Below are positions 9,894-18,033 of a DNA stretch of 64,000 nucleotides, piece after piece. Numbering within the stretch: position 1 is the stretch's first letter; every line of letters starts with the position of its first letter. The notes beneath the pieces were generated by a model. The model was not told where the DNA came from and did not search any database. It saw only the letters and a list, made by a program, of their open reading frames with translations. Source of the DNA: RBG-13-43-22 sp963782435. Lineage in GTDB: Bacteria > Desulfobacterota > RBG-13-43-22. A program made the translations under genes and the position numbers. The stretch lies in the NCBI GenBank assembly GCA_963782435.1, contig CAWAKF010000048.1, positions 62,001 through 126,000 of the forward strand. The letters run 5' to 3'.

Positions 9894-10059
9894 TAAAGCT
9901 TCAGCGGGAACTATTGAGTTTCCGGATGAAAACCAATTAACTTTCCGGGATCCTAATTTCCAGTTTTGTTTTTAAACCAAAATGGTCTGAGCGGTCGCGC
10001 ACCATGGGTTTCGCCGAACGATCAACGACGAACGGATTTTTCCCCAGGGAGGGTGGATA

Positions 10060-10962
10060 GTGAAAATAGGACATTGGCTTTTAATCGGATGCCTGATCAT
10101 GGTTATGGCCGGATGTGCCGCCCGTGATGATATTGTTATCCTGGCCAACAGGACTTCTTCTTTGGAACGAAACCTTTATCAGCTTCGAGAAACGAACGAA
10201 GAATCGACAAAGAACCTTTCCAAACATATCGAACAAACCGAGAAAAAGCTCGGTTCCCAGTTGCAACCGATCCTCCAAAATCAAGCTGATTCTACCGTTC
10301 AGTTTGAGGCCCTCAAGAATCAGATCCAGACCCTTCAGGGTCGCATCGAAGTATTGGAACACAGCCAAAAGAACGAACAAATAACGATAAGCGAAACACT
10401 TTCCAAGGAGTTGAAAGACCTCCAGGCCCGTTTGCAACGGCTGGAAAAACTACCCGCGCCGCCTCCACCGCCACCTCCCCCTTCTGCAACTCCCGACCAG
10501 GGGTCTAAACCGGAAAAGGCCAAAGAAATATCCCGCGAAGGCAAAGAAGATCAAAAGGAAGTTAAAGAACCGATCAAAGAAAAAGCCAAGGCTTCGCCCG
10601 ATCAAACCTACGAGGAAGCCGAGGCTTTGTTAAAAAAACAGGGTTATGCGGGTGCCAAAAAAAAATATGAAGACTATCTGAAGATGGCCCCAAAAGGGAA
10701 ATACCAAGAAGAAGCCCGATTCGGGTTGGGTGAATCCCTTTACGGGATTAAGGAGTATGAAGAGGCCATCTTGGCTTATCAAAAATTGATCAAATCCTAT
10801 CCAAAAAGCAAGTTTATCCCTGAAGCCCTCTACAAACAGGCCTTGTCATTTCTCAGCCTGAAGGATACCAGCAGTGCCCGGCTGCTTCTGGAAAAAATCG
10901 TCAAGGATTTCCCTAAATCCAATCGAGCCAAGATAGCTCAGAAAAAATTAAAATCTTTATAA
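10060..10962 (+). CDS. cpoB: CpoB/YbgF-type TPR lipoprotein of the Tol-Pal locus
   Basis: 300 residues. Lipobox VMAGC near residue 19, so probably a lipoprotein, whereas enterobacterial CpoB is a soluble periplasmic protein. A coiled-coil (about 28-125) suits trimerisation. A run of eight prolines (about 137-145) and a Lys/Glu-rich linker follow, then three TPR-like repeats (about 175-300, 'YEDYLKMAPKGKYQEEARFGLGESLYGIKEYEEAILAYQKLI'). In other bacteria CpoB links peptidoglycan synthesis to Tol constriction. Start GTG with a GGGAGGG site. Confidence 0.88.
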   Translation: MKIGHWLLIGCLIMVMAGCAARDDIVILANRTSSLERNLYQLRETNEESTKNLSKHIEQTEKKLGSQLQPILQNQADSTVQFEALKNQIQTLQGRIEVLEHSQKNEQITISETLSKELKDLQARLQRLEKLPAPPPPPPPPSATPDQGSKPEKAKEISREGKEDQKEVKEPIKEKAKASPDQTYEEAEALLKKQGYAGAKKKYEDYLKMAPKGKYQEEARFGLGESLYGIKEYEEAILAYQKLIKSYPKSKFIPEALYKQALSFLSLKDTSSARLLLEKIVKDFPKSNRAKIAQKKLKSL

Positions 10963-10990
10963 AGAAACTTTTTAATTTCCCTTTATACGG

Positions 10991-11030
10991 AACAAAAAAG
11001 GCCGCTCGATATCGGGCGGCCTTTTTTGTT
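10991..11030. terminator. Strong bidirectional intrinsic terminator
   Basis: The arms 10991-11005 and 11016-11030 are a perfect 15-bp inverted repeat (AACAAAAAAGGCCGC) with an A-run on one side and a T-run on the other. It lies 28 bases after cpoB and about 100 bases past the convergent metF stop, so it could end both transcripts. Confidence 0.92.
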
Positions 11031-11131
11031 GTCTTCCAAATTCCAATCTGATCCTAATGAATCATTTGAAGGACTTAAACGCCCGGACTTGGACCAATTT
11101 GACTCCGAAATCCGCAATCGAAATTCAGAAA

Positions 11132-12055
11132 TTATAACGTTGGTCTGGGTAGTAGTCCGGCCATCTCTACGATTTCGGGAACCCGTTCCTCCCATTCGAT
11201 AGCCATGATATGGACCCCGGCAATACCCTTCATTTCTTTCAAACGTTGGATGGTCTCGATGGCGATGGCGATCCCTTCCTTGGTTTGGTCTTTCTTGGCC
11301 ACACCCTTCATCCGGTTAATTATTTCCTCCGGCACATCCATACCGGGCACCAGGTTTTTCATGTAGTTGGCCATACCAACGGATTTCATGGGGGTAACCC
11401 CGCCCAGGATGTATACCTTTTCATCAATCCCCATATCCCGTACTTGCTGCATGAATTTTTCAAACCGGTCCAAATTATAAATACATTGGGTCTGGACAAA
11501 ATCCACTCCGGCGGCCACTTTTTTCCCCAGTCGGACGGCCCGGAATTCCGCCGGATCGGCAAAAGGATTAGCCGCTGCCCCGATAAACATCTTAGGAGGA
11601 TATTCAATATCCTGATCGTTGATGAATTTCCCATCATCCCGCATTTTCTTGACGGTCTGAATAAGCTGCATCGAATCCAGGTCAAAAACGTTTTTCGAAG
11701 AGGGATGGTCCCCGAACTTCTGATGGTCCCCGGAAAGGCAGAGCATATTACGAATCCCCAGGGCATAAGCGCCCAAGATATCGCTTTGAATGGCGATACG
11801 GTTTCGGTCCCGCACCACCATCTGTAAATTAGGTTCCAGCCCCTCCTGAATTAAAATCAAACATCCGGCCAAACTGGACATGCGGACTACGGCCGTTTGA
11901 TTATCGGTTACATTGACGGAATCGACCATGCCTTTCAGGTGAGTTGCTTTTTGCCGGACTATATCCGGATTGGCATTTCTTGGAGGACCGCATTCACCGG
12001 TTACGGCAAAATGCCCGCCGGTTAATACCTTTTCTAACTGGCTTCCAGATTTCAT
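11132..12055 (-). CDS. metF: Methylenetetrahydrofolate reductase, MetF type
   Basis: 307 residues, TIM-barrel flavoprotein family interconverting methylene-THF and methyl-THF in the Wood-Ljungdahl methyl branch. Visible family segments are 'VTGECGPPRNANPD', 'DSVNVTDNQTAVVRMSS', 'NMLCLSGDHQ', 'GAAANPFADP', 'VDFVQTQCIYN' and 'GGVTPMKS'. It overlaps metV by ATGA and sits last in an hdrA-mvhD-metV-metF run. In acetogens MetF with MetV and Hdr/Mvh subunits forms a complex rather than a simple NADH enzyme, so a bifurcating or ferredoxin-linked enzyme is likely here too (inference). Confidence 0.94.
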   Translation of the reverse strand: MKSGSQLEKVLTGGHFAVTGECGPPRNANPDIVRQKATHLKGMVDSVNVTDNQTAVVRMSSLAGCLILIQEGLEPNLQMVVRDRNRIAIQSDILGAYALGIRNMLCLSGDHQKFGDHPSSKNVFDLDSMQLIQTVKKMRDDGKFINDQDIEYPPKMFIGAAANPFADPAEFRAVRLGKKVAAGVDFVQTQCIYNLDRFEKFMQQVRDMGIDEKVYILGGVTPMKSVGMANYMKNLVPGMDVPEEIINRMKGVAKKDQTKEGIAIAIETIQRLKEMKGIAGVHIMAIEWEERVPEIVEMAGLLPRPTL

Positions 12056-12720
12056 AGTTTCAAGTCCTCCCTTATAGTTTTCCTTGGACCGCCGTCACGG
12101 CTGGTTGTCCAATCCTTGCAAGGGATGACTTGGGTCAGCCGGTCCATCTGCCCCAGTCGGTTCAGACGATCGTAGATCAATTGCCAGACACAATCGACCT
12201 CTTTGCTGATCTCACACTTGCCTTTGGATGATCCACCACAAGGGCCGTTTAACAGGCTTTTGGAACATCGGGCAATGGGGCACAATCCGCCGAAATTATG
12301 AATGCCGCAGGCCCCGCAGGCCTGGCAGAATTCGGCAAAGACCCCATGTTCCAGGGACCCGCCAATGAAAGTGGTATTTAATCCCGGAAAGACCATTTTA
12401 TCCGTGAAGCGGCCGGCAATATACTGCGGGCCAACGCTGCAGGCAATGGAAAGGACGGCATCCCTGTCCTTGATCGCCTCCGTCAATTGTTCCATGTATT
12501 CCGGATCGCATTGACGCTCCAGGGTGATTTCCTGAACATCGGCTTCTTGCCCTTCTTTTTTTCGGGCAATCCGGAGCTCCGAGGCCAGGATTTCGACTTC
12601 TTTCTTTCCACCGGCGTTACACACTGTTACGCACCCTTTACAACCGGCTACCAGGATTTTTTTATACGGCTGGACCATTTCCAACAGCTCGTTTAATGGT
12701 TTTTGTTCAGCCACAACCAT
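12052..12720 (-). CDS. metV: MetV-type Fe-S/zinc partner of methylene-THF reductase
   Basis: 222 residues. An N-terminal domain carries 'AGCKGCVTVCNAGG' and 'LERQCDPEYM'. The C-terminal cysteine cluster 'FCQACGACGIHNFGGLCPIARC' and 'NGPCGGSSKGKCEI' is the methylene-THF reductase C-terminal signature. In Moorella the equivalent MetV binds Fe-S and zinc and joins MetF to the electron-transfer subunits. GGGAGGAA lies just upstream of the start. It is translationally coupled to metF by a 4-base overlap. Confidence 0.9.
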   Translation of the reverse strand: MVVAEQKPLNELLEMVQPYKKILVAGCKGCVTVCNAGGKKEVEILASELRIARKKEGQEADVQEITLERQCDPEYMEQLTEAIKDRDAVLSIACSVGPQYIAGRFTDKMVFPGLNTTFIGGSLEHGVFAEFCQACGACGIHNFGGLCPIARCSKSLLNGPCGGSSKGKCEISKEVDCVWQLIYDRLNRLGQMDRLTQVIPCKDWTTSRDGGPRKTIREDLKL

Positions 12721-12861
12721 GATTTTCCTCCCAACATTGTTATTCTTTAATAGTTACAGGTTAAGCGTTGCCCCCCACCCAGTCGACAAAATACGCTTCA
12801 TTCGTATTATTTTCGTTGAAAAATTAATTCTTTTTCTTGCATTGCTTTATGTATTCCATTG

Positions 12862-12884
12862 TCTCTCGCCTCAGGCCTCTTGCC
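12862..12884. repeat. Short tandem-word tract in the metV-mvhD gap
   Basis: The tract CTCTCGCCTCAGGCCTCTTGCC repeats the GCCTCTTGCCTC word that also appears at 23640-23668 and resembles the words at 22711-22793. A single arm only. Confidence 0.3.
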
Positions 12885-12889
12885 TATTT

Positions 12890-13318
12890 TTACGCCGCTT
12901 TGGCGGTTAGCCCTATCGGACTCGGCCCCAGATTTCTGATCTTCTCAGTCATTTCCCGGGCAATTTCGGCAAAACGGGGACCTTGGGCGGCTGAAAGGTT
13001 ATACATTTCAACCCGTTCCGGTTCCAGACCTAAATCCGTTAAAATCTTTTTAACCCGTTCCACTCTTTTTCGGGCTTTGAGATTACCGCTGATATAATGA
13101 CAATCCCCTTCCAGACAGCCGGCAACATAAACCCCGTCGGCCCCTTCCTCGATAGCGTTAAGCAGGTGAATCACATCCACTCGGCCGGTACAGGGGACCA
13201 TGATCACACGAATATTGGAGGGATATTGCAGCCGCATCGAACCTGCCAGGTCCGCCGCGCTATAGGCTCAATACTGGCAGCAGAAGGCCACAATCCTTGG
13301 TTCAAATTGTTGGGACAT
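12890..13318 (-). CDS. mvhD: MvhD-family electron-transfer subunit, probable selenoprotein (UGA at codon 17)
   Basis: 142 codons. Translation starts at ATG 13318 after a GAGGAG site. The N-terminus reads MSQQFEPRIVAFCCQY-UGA-AYSAADLAG. Cysteine-type family members have FCCNWCSYAGADLAG here, so the UGA falls exactly on a conserved cluster-binding Cys. The frame is uninterrupted on both sides, so no indel is needed. Directly after the UGA (minus strand, 13259-13233) is a SECIS-like hairpin. The rest of the protein ('VRIIMVPCTGRVDVIHLLNAIEEGADGVYVAGCLEGDCHY') is a normal MvhD [2Fe-2S] domain that passes electrons between HdrA and a partner. It lies between hdrA and metV. Reading it from internal ATG 13237 would remove the conserved N-terminus. 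Confidence 0.88.
13233..13259 (-). promoter_or_regulatory. Bacterial SECIS-type stem-loop for mvhD
   Basis: Counting from the base after the UGA, bases 14-20 (CGGACCU) pair with 24-30 (AGGUUCG) around a GGC loop. After one G-A mismatch, bases 9-12 pair with 32-35. That gives 11 pairs in all. The loop begins 21 bases after the UGA and starts with G. Both features match the general bacterial SECIS model (a stem-loop just inside the coding region, loop about 16-37 bases downstream with a G at its start). SelA-D genes are not in the window. Confidence 0.75.
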
Positions 13319-13392
13319 TATAAATTCTCCTCATTGTTTTTCAATGGTTTATAGATCAACAGGGTTTAGCCTTCAAATAGTAATGTTATCGA

Positions 13393-13467
13393 AAGTTCAG
13401 AGTTTGAAGTTCGGAGTTCAACAAATAGAGGGTCTGTTTAGACCTCTGTACTCCGAACTCCGAACTA
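13393..13467. repeat. Intergenic hairpin, GTTCGGA-word type (mvhD-hdrA gap)
   Basis: The left arm (about 13393-13420) holds AGTTCAGAGTTTGAAGTTCGGAGTT-like words and the right arm (13451-13466) CTCCGAACTCCGAACT. An inner stem of AGAGGGTCT/AGACCTCT closes the loop. It lies inside the presumed hdrA-mvhD-metVF transcript. The word family is the same as at 21195-21269. Confidence 0.6.
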
Positions 13468-13474
13468 ATCACTG

Positions 13475-16400
13475 TCAGGCCGCCATCAGTGCATGGACCT
13501 TGGCCATTACCTGCCGATCGGTAAAATGCTGCAGGCTGATGGCCTTGGCCGGGCACTCGGAAACACAGACGCCACAACCCTGGCATTTGGTCACATCGAT
13601 TTCCGCCGCACCCCGTTCCCCGATAACCGGAACCCGGAAGGGGCAAACCCGGACACAGGTCAAACAAACGGCGCAGAGATCCTCCTGAACTACGGCCACC
13701 ACACCTCCGACCTTGATGGTCTCTTTGGACAGCAGGGTCAAGGCCCTTCCGGCCGCGGCCTGGGCTTGGGTAATGCTTTCATCAATCGGTTTGGGATAAT
13801 GGGCCAGACCGCAAAGATAAATCCCGTCAGTAGCAAAATCCACTGGCCGGAGTTTCATGTGGGCTTCCAGCAGAAAACCCTCACTGTTCAATGAAACCTT
13901 GAAGATTTCAGTCAATTCTTTAACCGGATTGGGGAGGATGGCCGAGGCCAGGGTCACCAGATCCGGAACCAAAGTAACCGGCCGGCCAAGGACATGGTCG
14001 GTGACGGTCACCGTCAACCGGCCGGCCTCTGATTTGACTTCAGGTTTATTTTCCGGGTCATAACGGATGAAAAAGATCCCCTGGTTTCGGGCTTCCCGAT
14101 AAAGGTCTTCTCTGACCCCGAAGGTCCTCATATCCCGATAAAGGATATAGATATCCATATCGGGATTAATTTTTTTCAAGGTCAAGGCGCTCTCTACACT
14201 GTGGGTGCAACATAGCTTGCTGCAGTAAGGCCGATCCGGTTCTCTGGACCCGACACATTGGATAAATACCGCCGTTTGGGCCTTGGCTACCTTTTCTTCC
14301 CGGGCAACGATGGCCTGATCCAGTTCCAAGGCGGTCAAGATCCGGGGATCCTGCCCATAGGCATAGACATCCGGTTTCCATTCATGACCGCCGGTGGCCA
14401 GGATGACTGCTCCATGGACGATTTCCTCGGTTTGATCACCCTGGCTCAGAACAGTCGTATAATTCCCGACAAAGCCGGAAGACCGCATGACCTCGGTGTT
14501 AAAATGCACTATAATCTGGGGATGATTGGTCACCTCATTGACCAGATTTTTAACAAAGGTTTGAATATCCTCTCCCTTCCAGGTATGCCGGAGTTTTAGG
14601 GCTGTTCCACCCAGGGTGTCTGATTTCTCAACCAGATGGACCGGATATCCCTGTTGGGCCAGATTCAAGGCCGCCGTCATACCCGCCACTCCTCCGCCGA
14701 TAACCATGGCTGATCTGGTCAGGCCAAAGGAAATCTTATGCAGCGGTTCCAGCAAGGAGACCCGGGCCACGGACATACGAACCAGGTCTTTGGCCTTGGC
14801 TGTGGCCGCTTCATGATTTCCCTGATGCACCCAGGTATCCTGGTCCCGGATATTGGCCATGTCGAATAGATATTGATTTAACCCCGCTTCCCGTATGGTT
14901 TGTTGAAAAAGCGGCTCATGCGTCCGGGGGGAGCAGGAGGCGACGACCACCCGATTGATCCCTTTTTCCTGGATAACGGTCTTCATCTTTTCCTGGGTAT
15001 CCTGGGAGCAGGTGAAGAGGTTGTCCTCCACATGGACCACATGGGGTAAGGTCCGGGCATATTCGCGGACAGCCGGGACATCGGCTACCCCTCCGATATT
15101 AATTCCGCAGTTACAGACAAATACCCCCACCCGAATTTCCTGCCCGGCCACATCGATTTCCGGAGGGAGTTCCTGATGCCTAATGAGCTGGCCCCGGGCT
15201 TCGGACAAGGATTCAGTGGCTGCACAAGCAGCCGCCGAGGCTTCCATAACGGCTTGAGGGATATCTTTAGGGCCGTCGAAGGCCCCGCAGGCATAAATAC
15301 CCGGCGTTTCCGTCGTCACCGGAGAAAAACTGCTGACTTTGGCGAAGTTATTATTATCCAGAGGAACGCCCAGTTTCTCGGCCAAGGCAATCGCCTCCGG
15401 CGCCGTCTCCAGGCCAACCGACAGGACCACCATATCAAATTCTTCATTCAGGACTTCCCCTTTTTCCGTCACATACTGGATCTGGAGATTATCTGTTTCC
15501 GTGATCGAGTCTATGGAGTGGATGCGGGAACGGACAAAACGGATACCCCGTTCCTGTTCGGCCCGGTTGTAATATTTTTCAAAATCCTTTCCATAGGTCC
15601 GCATATCCATATAAAAAATGGCGGTGTCCAAGGGCTTCGGACTGTGTTCCTTGGCAATGACCGCCTCTTTGATGGCATACATGCAACAGACGGCTGAACA
15701 ATAGCCGTGATCACAATGATTAATGTCGCGCGAGCCTACACATTGGAGCCAGGCGATCTTTTCCGGTTCCTTATGATCCGAGGGACGGACCAGATGCCCT
15801 TCAAACGGCCCGGAGGCCGACAGTATCCGCTCGAATTCCATGCTGGTGACAACATTGGGGAACTTGGAATAGCCATAACTTTCATAAAGGGAAGGATCAA
15901 AGGGTTTGAAGCCGGGAGCCATGACCACCGATCCGACTTCAATGGTGCGTTCAATCGGCTTCATGGTATGATCAATAGCCTTGGCCAAACAGGCATCCAC
16001 ACATTGATAACATTCGGAACAGAGTCCGCATTTCAAACACCGTTCGGCTTCTTCCCTTACCGCCTTCTCGTCGAATCCGAAGTTGATCTCCTTGAAATTA
16101 CCTTCTCGATCTTCAACCGAAAGCTTCCCTATGGGTGTGCGGCGTTGAGGTGTAATATTCTCCAAAGGCGGTTTTTCATAAGACCAATCCTCCTCCCGAC
16201 CTTCCCGGAGGTCTTGGCCGTTCAAGTAGCGGCGGATGCTTTCGGCAGCTTTTTTGCCGCTTTCCACCGCTTCAACAACCGATTTTGGACCATAAAAGAC
16301 ATCTCCCCCGCAGAAAACCCCTGGCAGGTTGGTTTCCAAAGTGACCGGATCACCCTGTATGCCCCCACGCTGGGTAATGGGTACCGATTCCTTTTCCAAC

Positions 16401-17899
16401 AAGGAAAGTTCAGCCGCTTGACCGATGGCCACGATGACCGAGTCTGCCCCTATGGACGTCAGGTCTTTTTCATCATAGGTAGGACGGAAGGCTTTTTGAT
16501 CGTCAAACACGGATATACACCGTTTGAATTCCACCCCGGTCAGTTGGCCTCCACCCTGAAGGAAACGTTTTGGTCCCAAACTGTTGACGATTTCGATTCC
16601 CTCTTCCAGGGCTTCTTCGATTTCATATTCCCAGGCGGGCATTTCTTCTCGCTTTTCCAGACAAACCAGGGTCACAGCCTTGGCCCCTTTCCGTTTGGCA
16701 CTAAGGGCCACATCAATGGCCACATTTCCGCCGCCAATAACGACCACTTTCTTTCCCAGGGCAACAGTTTTCCCCAGGGCCACATCCCGCAAAAATTCCA
16801 CACCTTTGAGGACCTGAGGAAGATCTTCCCCTTCCACATTCAAGGCACGGCTTTGGTGGAGACCGGTGGCCAAGAAAACGGCCTTGTATCCTTGTTCCTT
16901 AAGCGAGGAAAAAGTGATGTCCTTTCCGAAGGTCGTATTGGTTCGAATTTCCGCACCCATGGCCAGGATGGTATTGACTTCGGTCTGGATGATATCTCGG
17001 GGAAGGCGATATTCGGGGATTCCCACAGCCATCATACCACCCACCACCGGCAGTTTTTCGAATACGGTTACCGGGTAACCATCCCGGGCCAGGAAATAGG
17101 CGGTGCTTAATCCGGCCGGGCCGGAGCCGATGACTGCCACTTTTTCCTCCCGGCGTTCTGCTACTTCGGGGACATAAGGCTGGTCGGCGGACAAATCAGT
17201 ATCTGCTAAAAATCGATGTGAATATTGAATGGAAATCGGTTCATCCGCATCCCCTCGCGTACAAATCCCTTCACAGGGGTGGTGACAGACCCGGCCGCAG
17301 ATCCCGGGGAAAGGGTGGGCCTCTTTAAACAATTTCAACCCCTCAAGGTATTTACCCTGGTTGATCAAGGCAATGTAGCCTTGGATGCTGACATGGGCCG
17401 GACAAGTGGCCTTACAAGGGGCGGTTCCCCTTTTTTCAATAGCATAAGCACTGGGCATGGCCTGGGGATAAAGCTTGTAGGTGGCCTTTCGGGTCCGCAA
17501 CTCCTGATCAAACCGGTTCGGCAAATCAATGGGGCAGACCTTGGTACATTCTCCACAGGCCGTACATTTCAGGGGATCCACAAATCGGGGATTCTGCCGG
17601 ATTTTGATTTTAAAATTTCCGGGATCACCGGAAATGGCTTCAATTTCACTCAAAGTCAAAAGTTCAATATTCAGATGCCGACCGCATTCCACCAATTTGG
17701 GGGAGATGATACACATGGAACAGTCATTGGTCGGGAAGGTTTTGTCCAATTGGGCCATCACGCCGCCGATGGCTGAATTTTTTTCCACTAAATAGACATA
17801 ATATCCGGATTCGGCCAGGTCCAGGGAGGCTTGAATACCGGCAATCCCCCCCCCGACAACCATAACCGCTCCGACTTTTTTTGTTTCTATTTCTGCCAT
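13475..17899 (-). CDS. hdrA: Giant HdrA-GltD-HdrA fusion flavoprotein
   Basis: 1474 residues, over twice a normal HdrA. Residues 1-145: HdrA FAD domain (GGGIAGIQASLDLAESG) and a 4Fe-4S motif (Cys 112, 115, 118, 122). Residues about 155-570: an inserted glutamate-synthase small-subunit/NfnB-type module with two N-terminal 4Fe-4S motifs (Cys 162/166, 201-213), an FAD fold (VIGSGPAGLS near 257) and an NAD(P)H fold (GGGNVAIDVAL near 389). Residues 600-900: the rest of HdrA, with Cys 720-739. Residues 920-1400: a second HdrA with its own N-terminal CNC/ASCSPR domain, FAD motif (GGGVAGMTAAL) and CVGSRE...CSKLCC motif. The end (about 1408-1455) has two ferredoxin motifs. No HdrB or HdrC is nearby. 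Inference: a self-contained bifurcating unit linking NAD(P)H, ferredoxin and MvhD/MetVF. Confidence 0.93.
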   Translation of the reverse strand: MAEIETKKVGAVMVVGGGIAGIQASLDLAESGYYVYLVEKNSAIGGVMAQLDKTFPTNDCSMCIISPKLVECGRHLNIELLTLSEIEAISGDPGNFKIKIRQNPRFVDPLKCTACGECTKVCPIDLPNRFDQELRTRKATYKLYPQAMPSAYAIEKRGTAPCKATCPAHVSIQGYIALINQGKYLEGLKLFKEAHPFPGICGRVCHHPCEGICTRGDADEPISIQYSHRFLADTDLSADQPYVPEVAERREEKVAVIGSGPAGLSTAYFLARDGYPVTVFEKLPVVGGMMAVGIPEYRLPRDIIQTEVNTILAMGAEIRTNTTFGKDITFSSLKEQGYKAVFLATGLHQSRALNVEGEDLPQVLKGVEFLRDVALGKTVALGKKVVVIGGGNVAIDVALSAKRKGAKAVTLVCLEKREEMPAWEYEIEEALEEGIEIVNSLGPKRFLQGGGQLTGVEFKRCISVFDDQKAFRPTYDEKDLTSIGADSVIVAIGQAAELSLLEKESVPITQRGGIQGDPVTLETNLPGVFCGGDVFYGPKSVVEAVESGKKAAESIRRYLNGQDLREGREEDWSYEKPPLENITPQRRTPIGKLSVEDREGNFKEINFGFDEKAVREEAERCLKCGLCSECYQCVDACLAKAIDHTMKPIERTIEVGSVVMAPGFKPFDPSLYESYGYSKFPNVVTSMEFERILSASGPFEGHLVRPSDHKEPEKIAWLQCVGSRDINHCDHGYCSAVCCMYAIKEAVIAKEHSPKPLDTAIFYMDMRTYGKDFEKYYNRAEQERGIRFVRSRIHSIDSITETDNLQIQYVTEKGEVLNEEFDMVVLSVGLETAPEAIALAEKLGVPLDNNNFAKVSSFSPVTTETPGIYACGAFDGPKDIPQAVMEASAAACAATESLSEARGQLIRHQELPPEIDVAGQEIRVGVFVCNCGINIGGVADVPAVREYARTLPHVVHVEDNLFTCSQDTQEKMKTVIQEKGINRVVVASCSPRTHEPLFQQTIREAGLNQYLFDMANIRDQDTWVHQGNHEAATAKAKDLVRMSVARVSLLEPLHKISFGLTRSAMVIGGGVAGMTAALNLAQQGYPVHLVEKSDTLGGTALKLRHTWKGEDIQTFVKNLVNEVTNHPQIIVHFNTEVMRSSGFVGNYTTVLSQGDQTEEIVHGAVILATGGHEWKPDVYAYGQDPRILTALELDQAIVAREEKVAKAQTAVFIQCVGSREPDRPYCSKLCCTHSVESALTLKKINPDMDIYILYRDMRTFGVREDLYREARNQGIFFIRYDPENKPEVKSEAGRLTVTVTDHVLGRPVTLVPDLVTLASAILPNPVKELTEIFKVSLNSEGFLLEAHMKLRPVDFATDGIYLCGLAHYPKPIDESITQAQAAAGRALTLLSKETIKVGGVVAVVQEDLCAVCLTCVRVCPFRVPVIGERGAAEIDVTKCQGCGVCVSECPAKAISLQHFTDRQVMAKVHALMAA

Positions 17900-17940
17900 G
17901 GATTTATATCCTTCTTACGTAATAGATAATAAACAAAAAA

Positions 17941-17972
17941 CGCCTTCCCTATAGCATTTCGTGGGGAAGGCG
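17941..17972. other. Hairpin in the hdrA leader
   Basis: A 9-bp inverted repeat (CGCCTTCCC / GGGAAGGCG) with a 14-base loop, 42 bases before the hdrA start on the minus strand. It follows an AATAATAAACAAAAA tract that is nearly repeated before the adjacent terminator. Role unknown; it could be a second weak terminator or a leader structure. Confidence 0.45.
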
Positions 17973-17992
17973 AGGGAAAATAATAATAAACA

Positions 17993-18023
17993 AAAAGCCC
18001 AGGGAAATCCTCCCTGGGCTTTT
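17993..18023. terminator. Intrinsic terminator between fhs and hdrA
   Basis: A perfect 13-bp stem (AAAAGCCCAGGGA / TCCCTGGGCTTTT) with a 5-base loop, 11 bases past the fhs stop. It suggests that fhs is at least partly a separate transcript from hdrA. Confidence 0.88.
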
Positions 18024-18033
18024 AACTCGTAGG

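Noticed and set aside
13237..13270. mvhD beginning at internal ATG 13237 with the TGA outside the gene
   Set aside because: The residues upstream of 13237 carry the conserved FCC...ADLAG motif, an in-frame ATG with a GAGGAG site starts at 13318, and a hairpin follows the TGA.
15707..17110. 467-codon plus-strand open frame inside hdrA
   Set aside because: It is antisense to a protein with full family motifs on the minus strand; high-GC codon use makes long shadow frames common.
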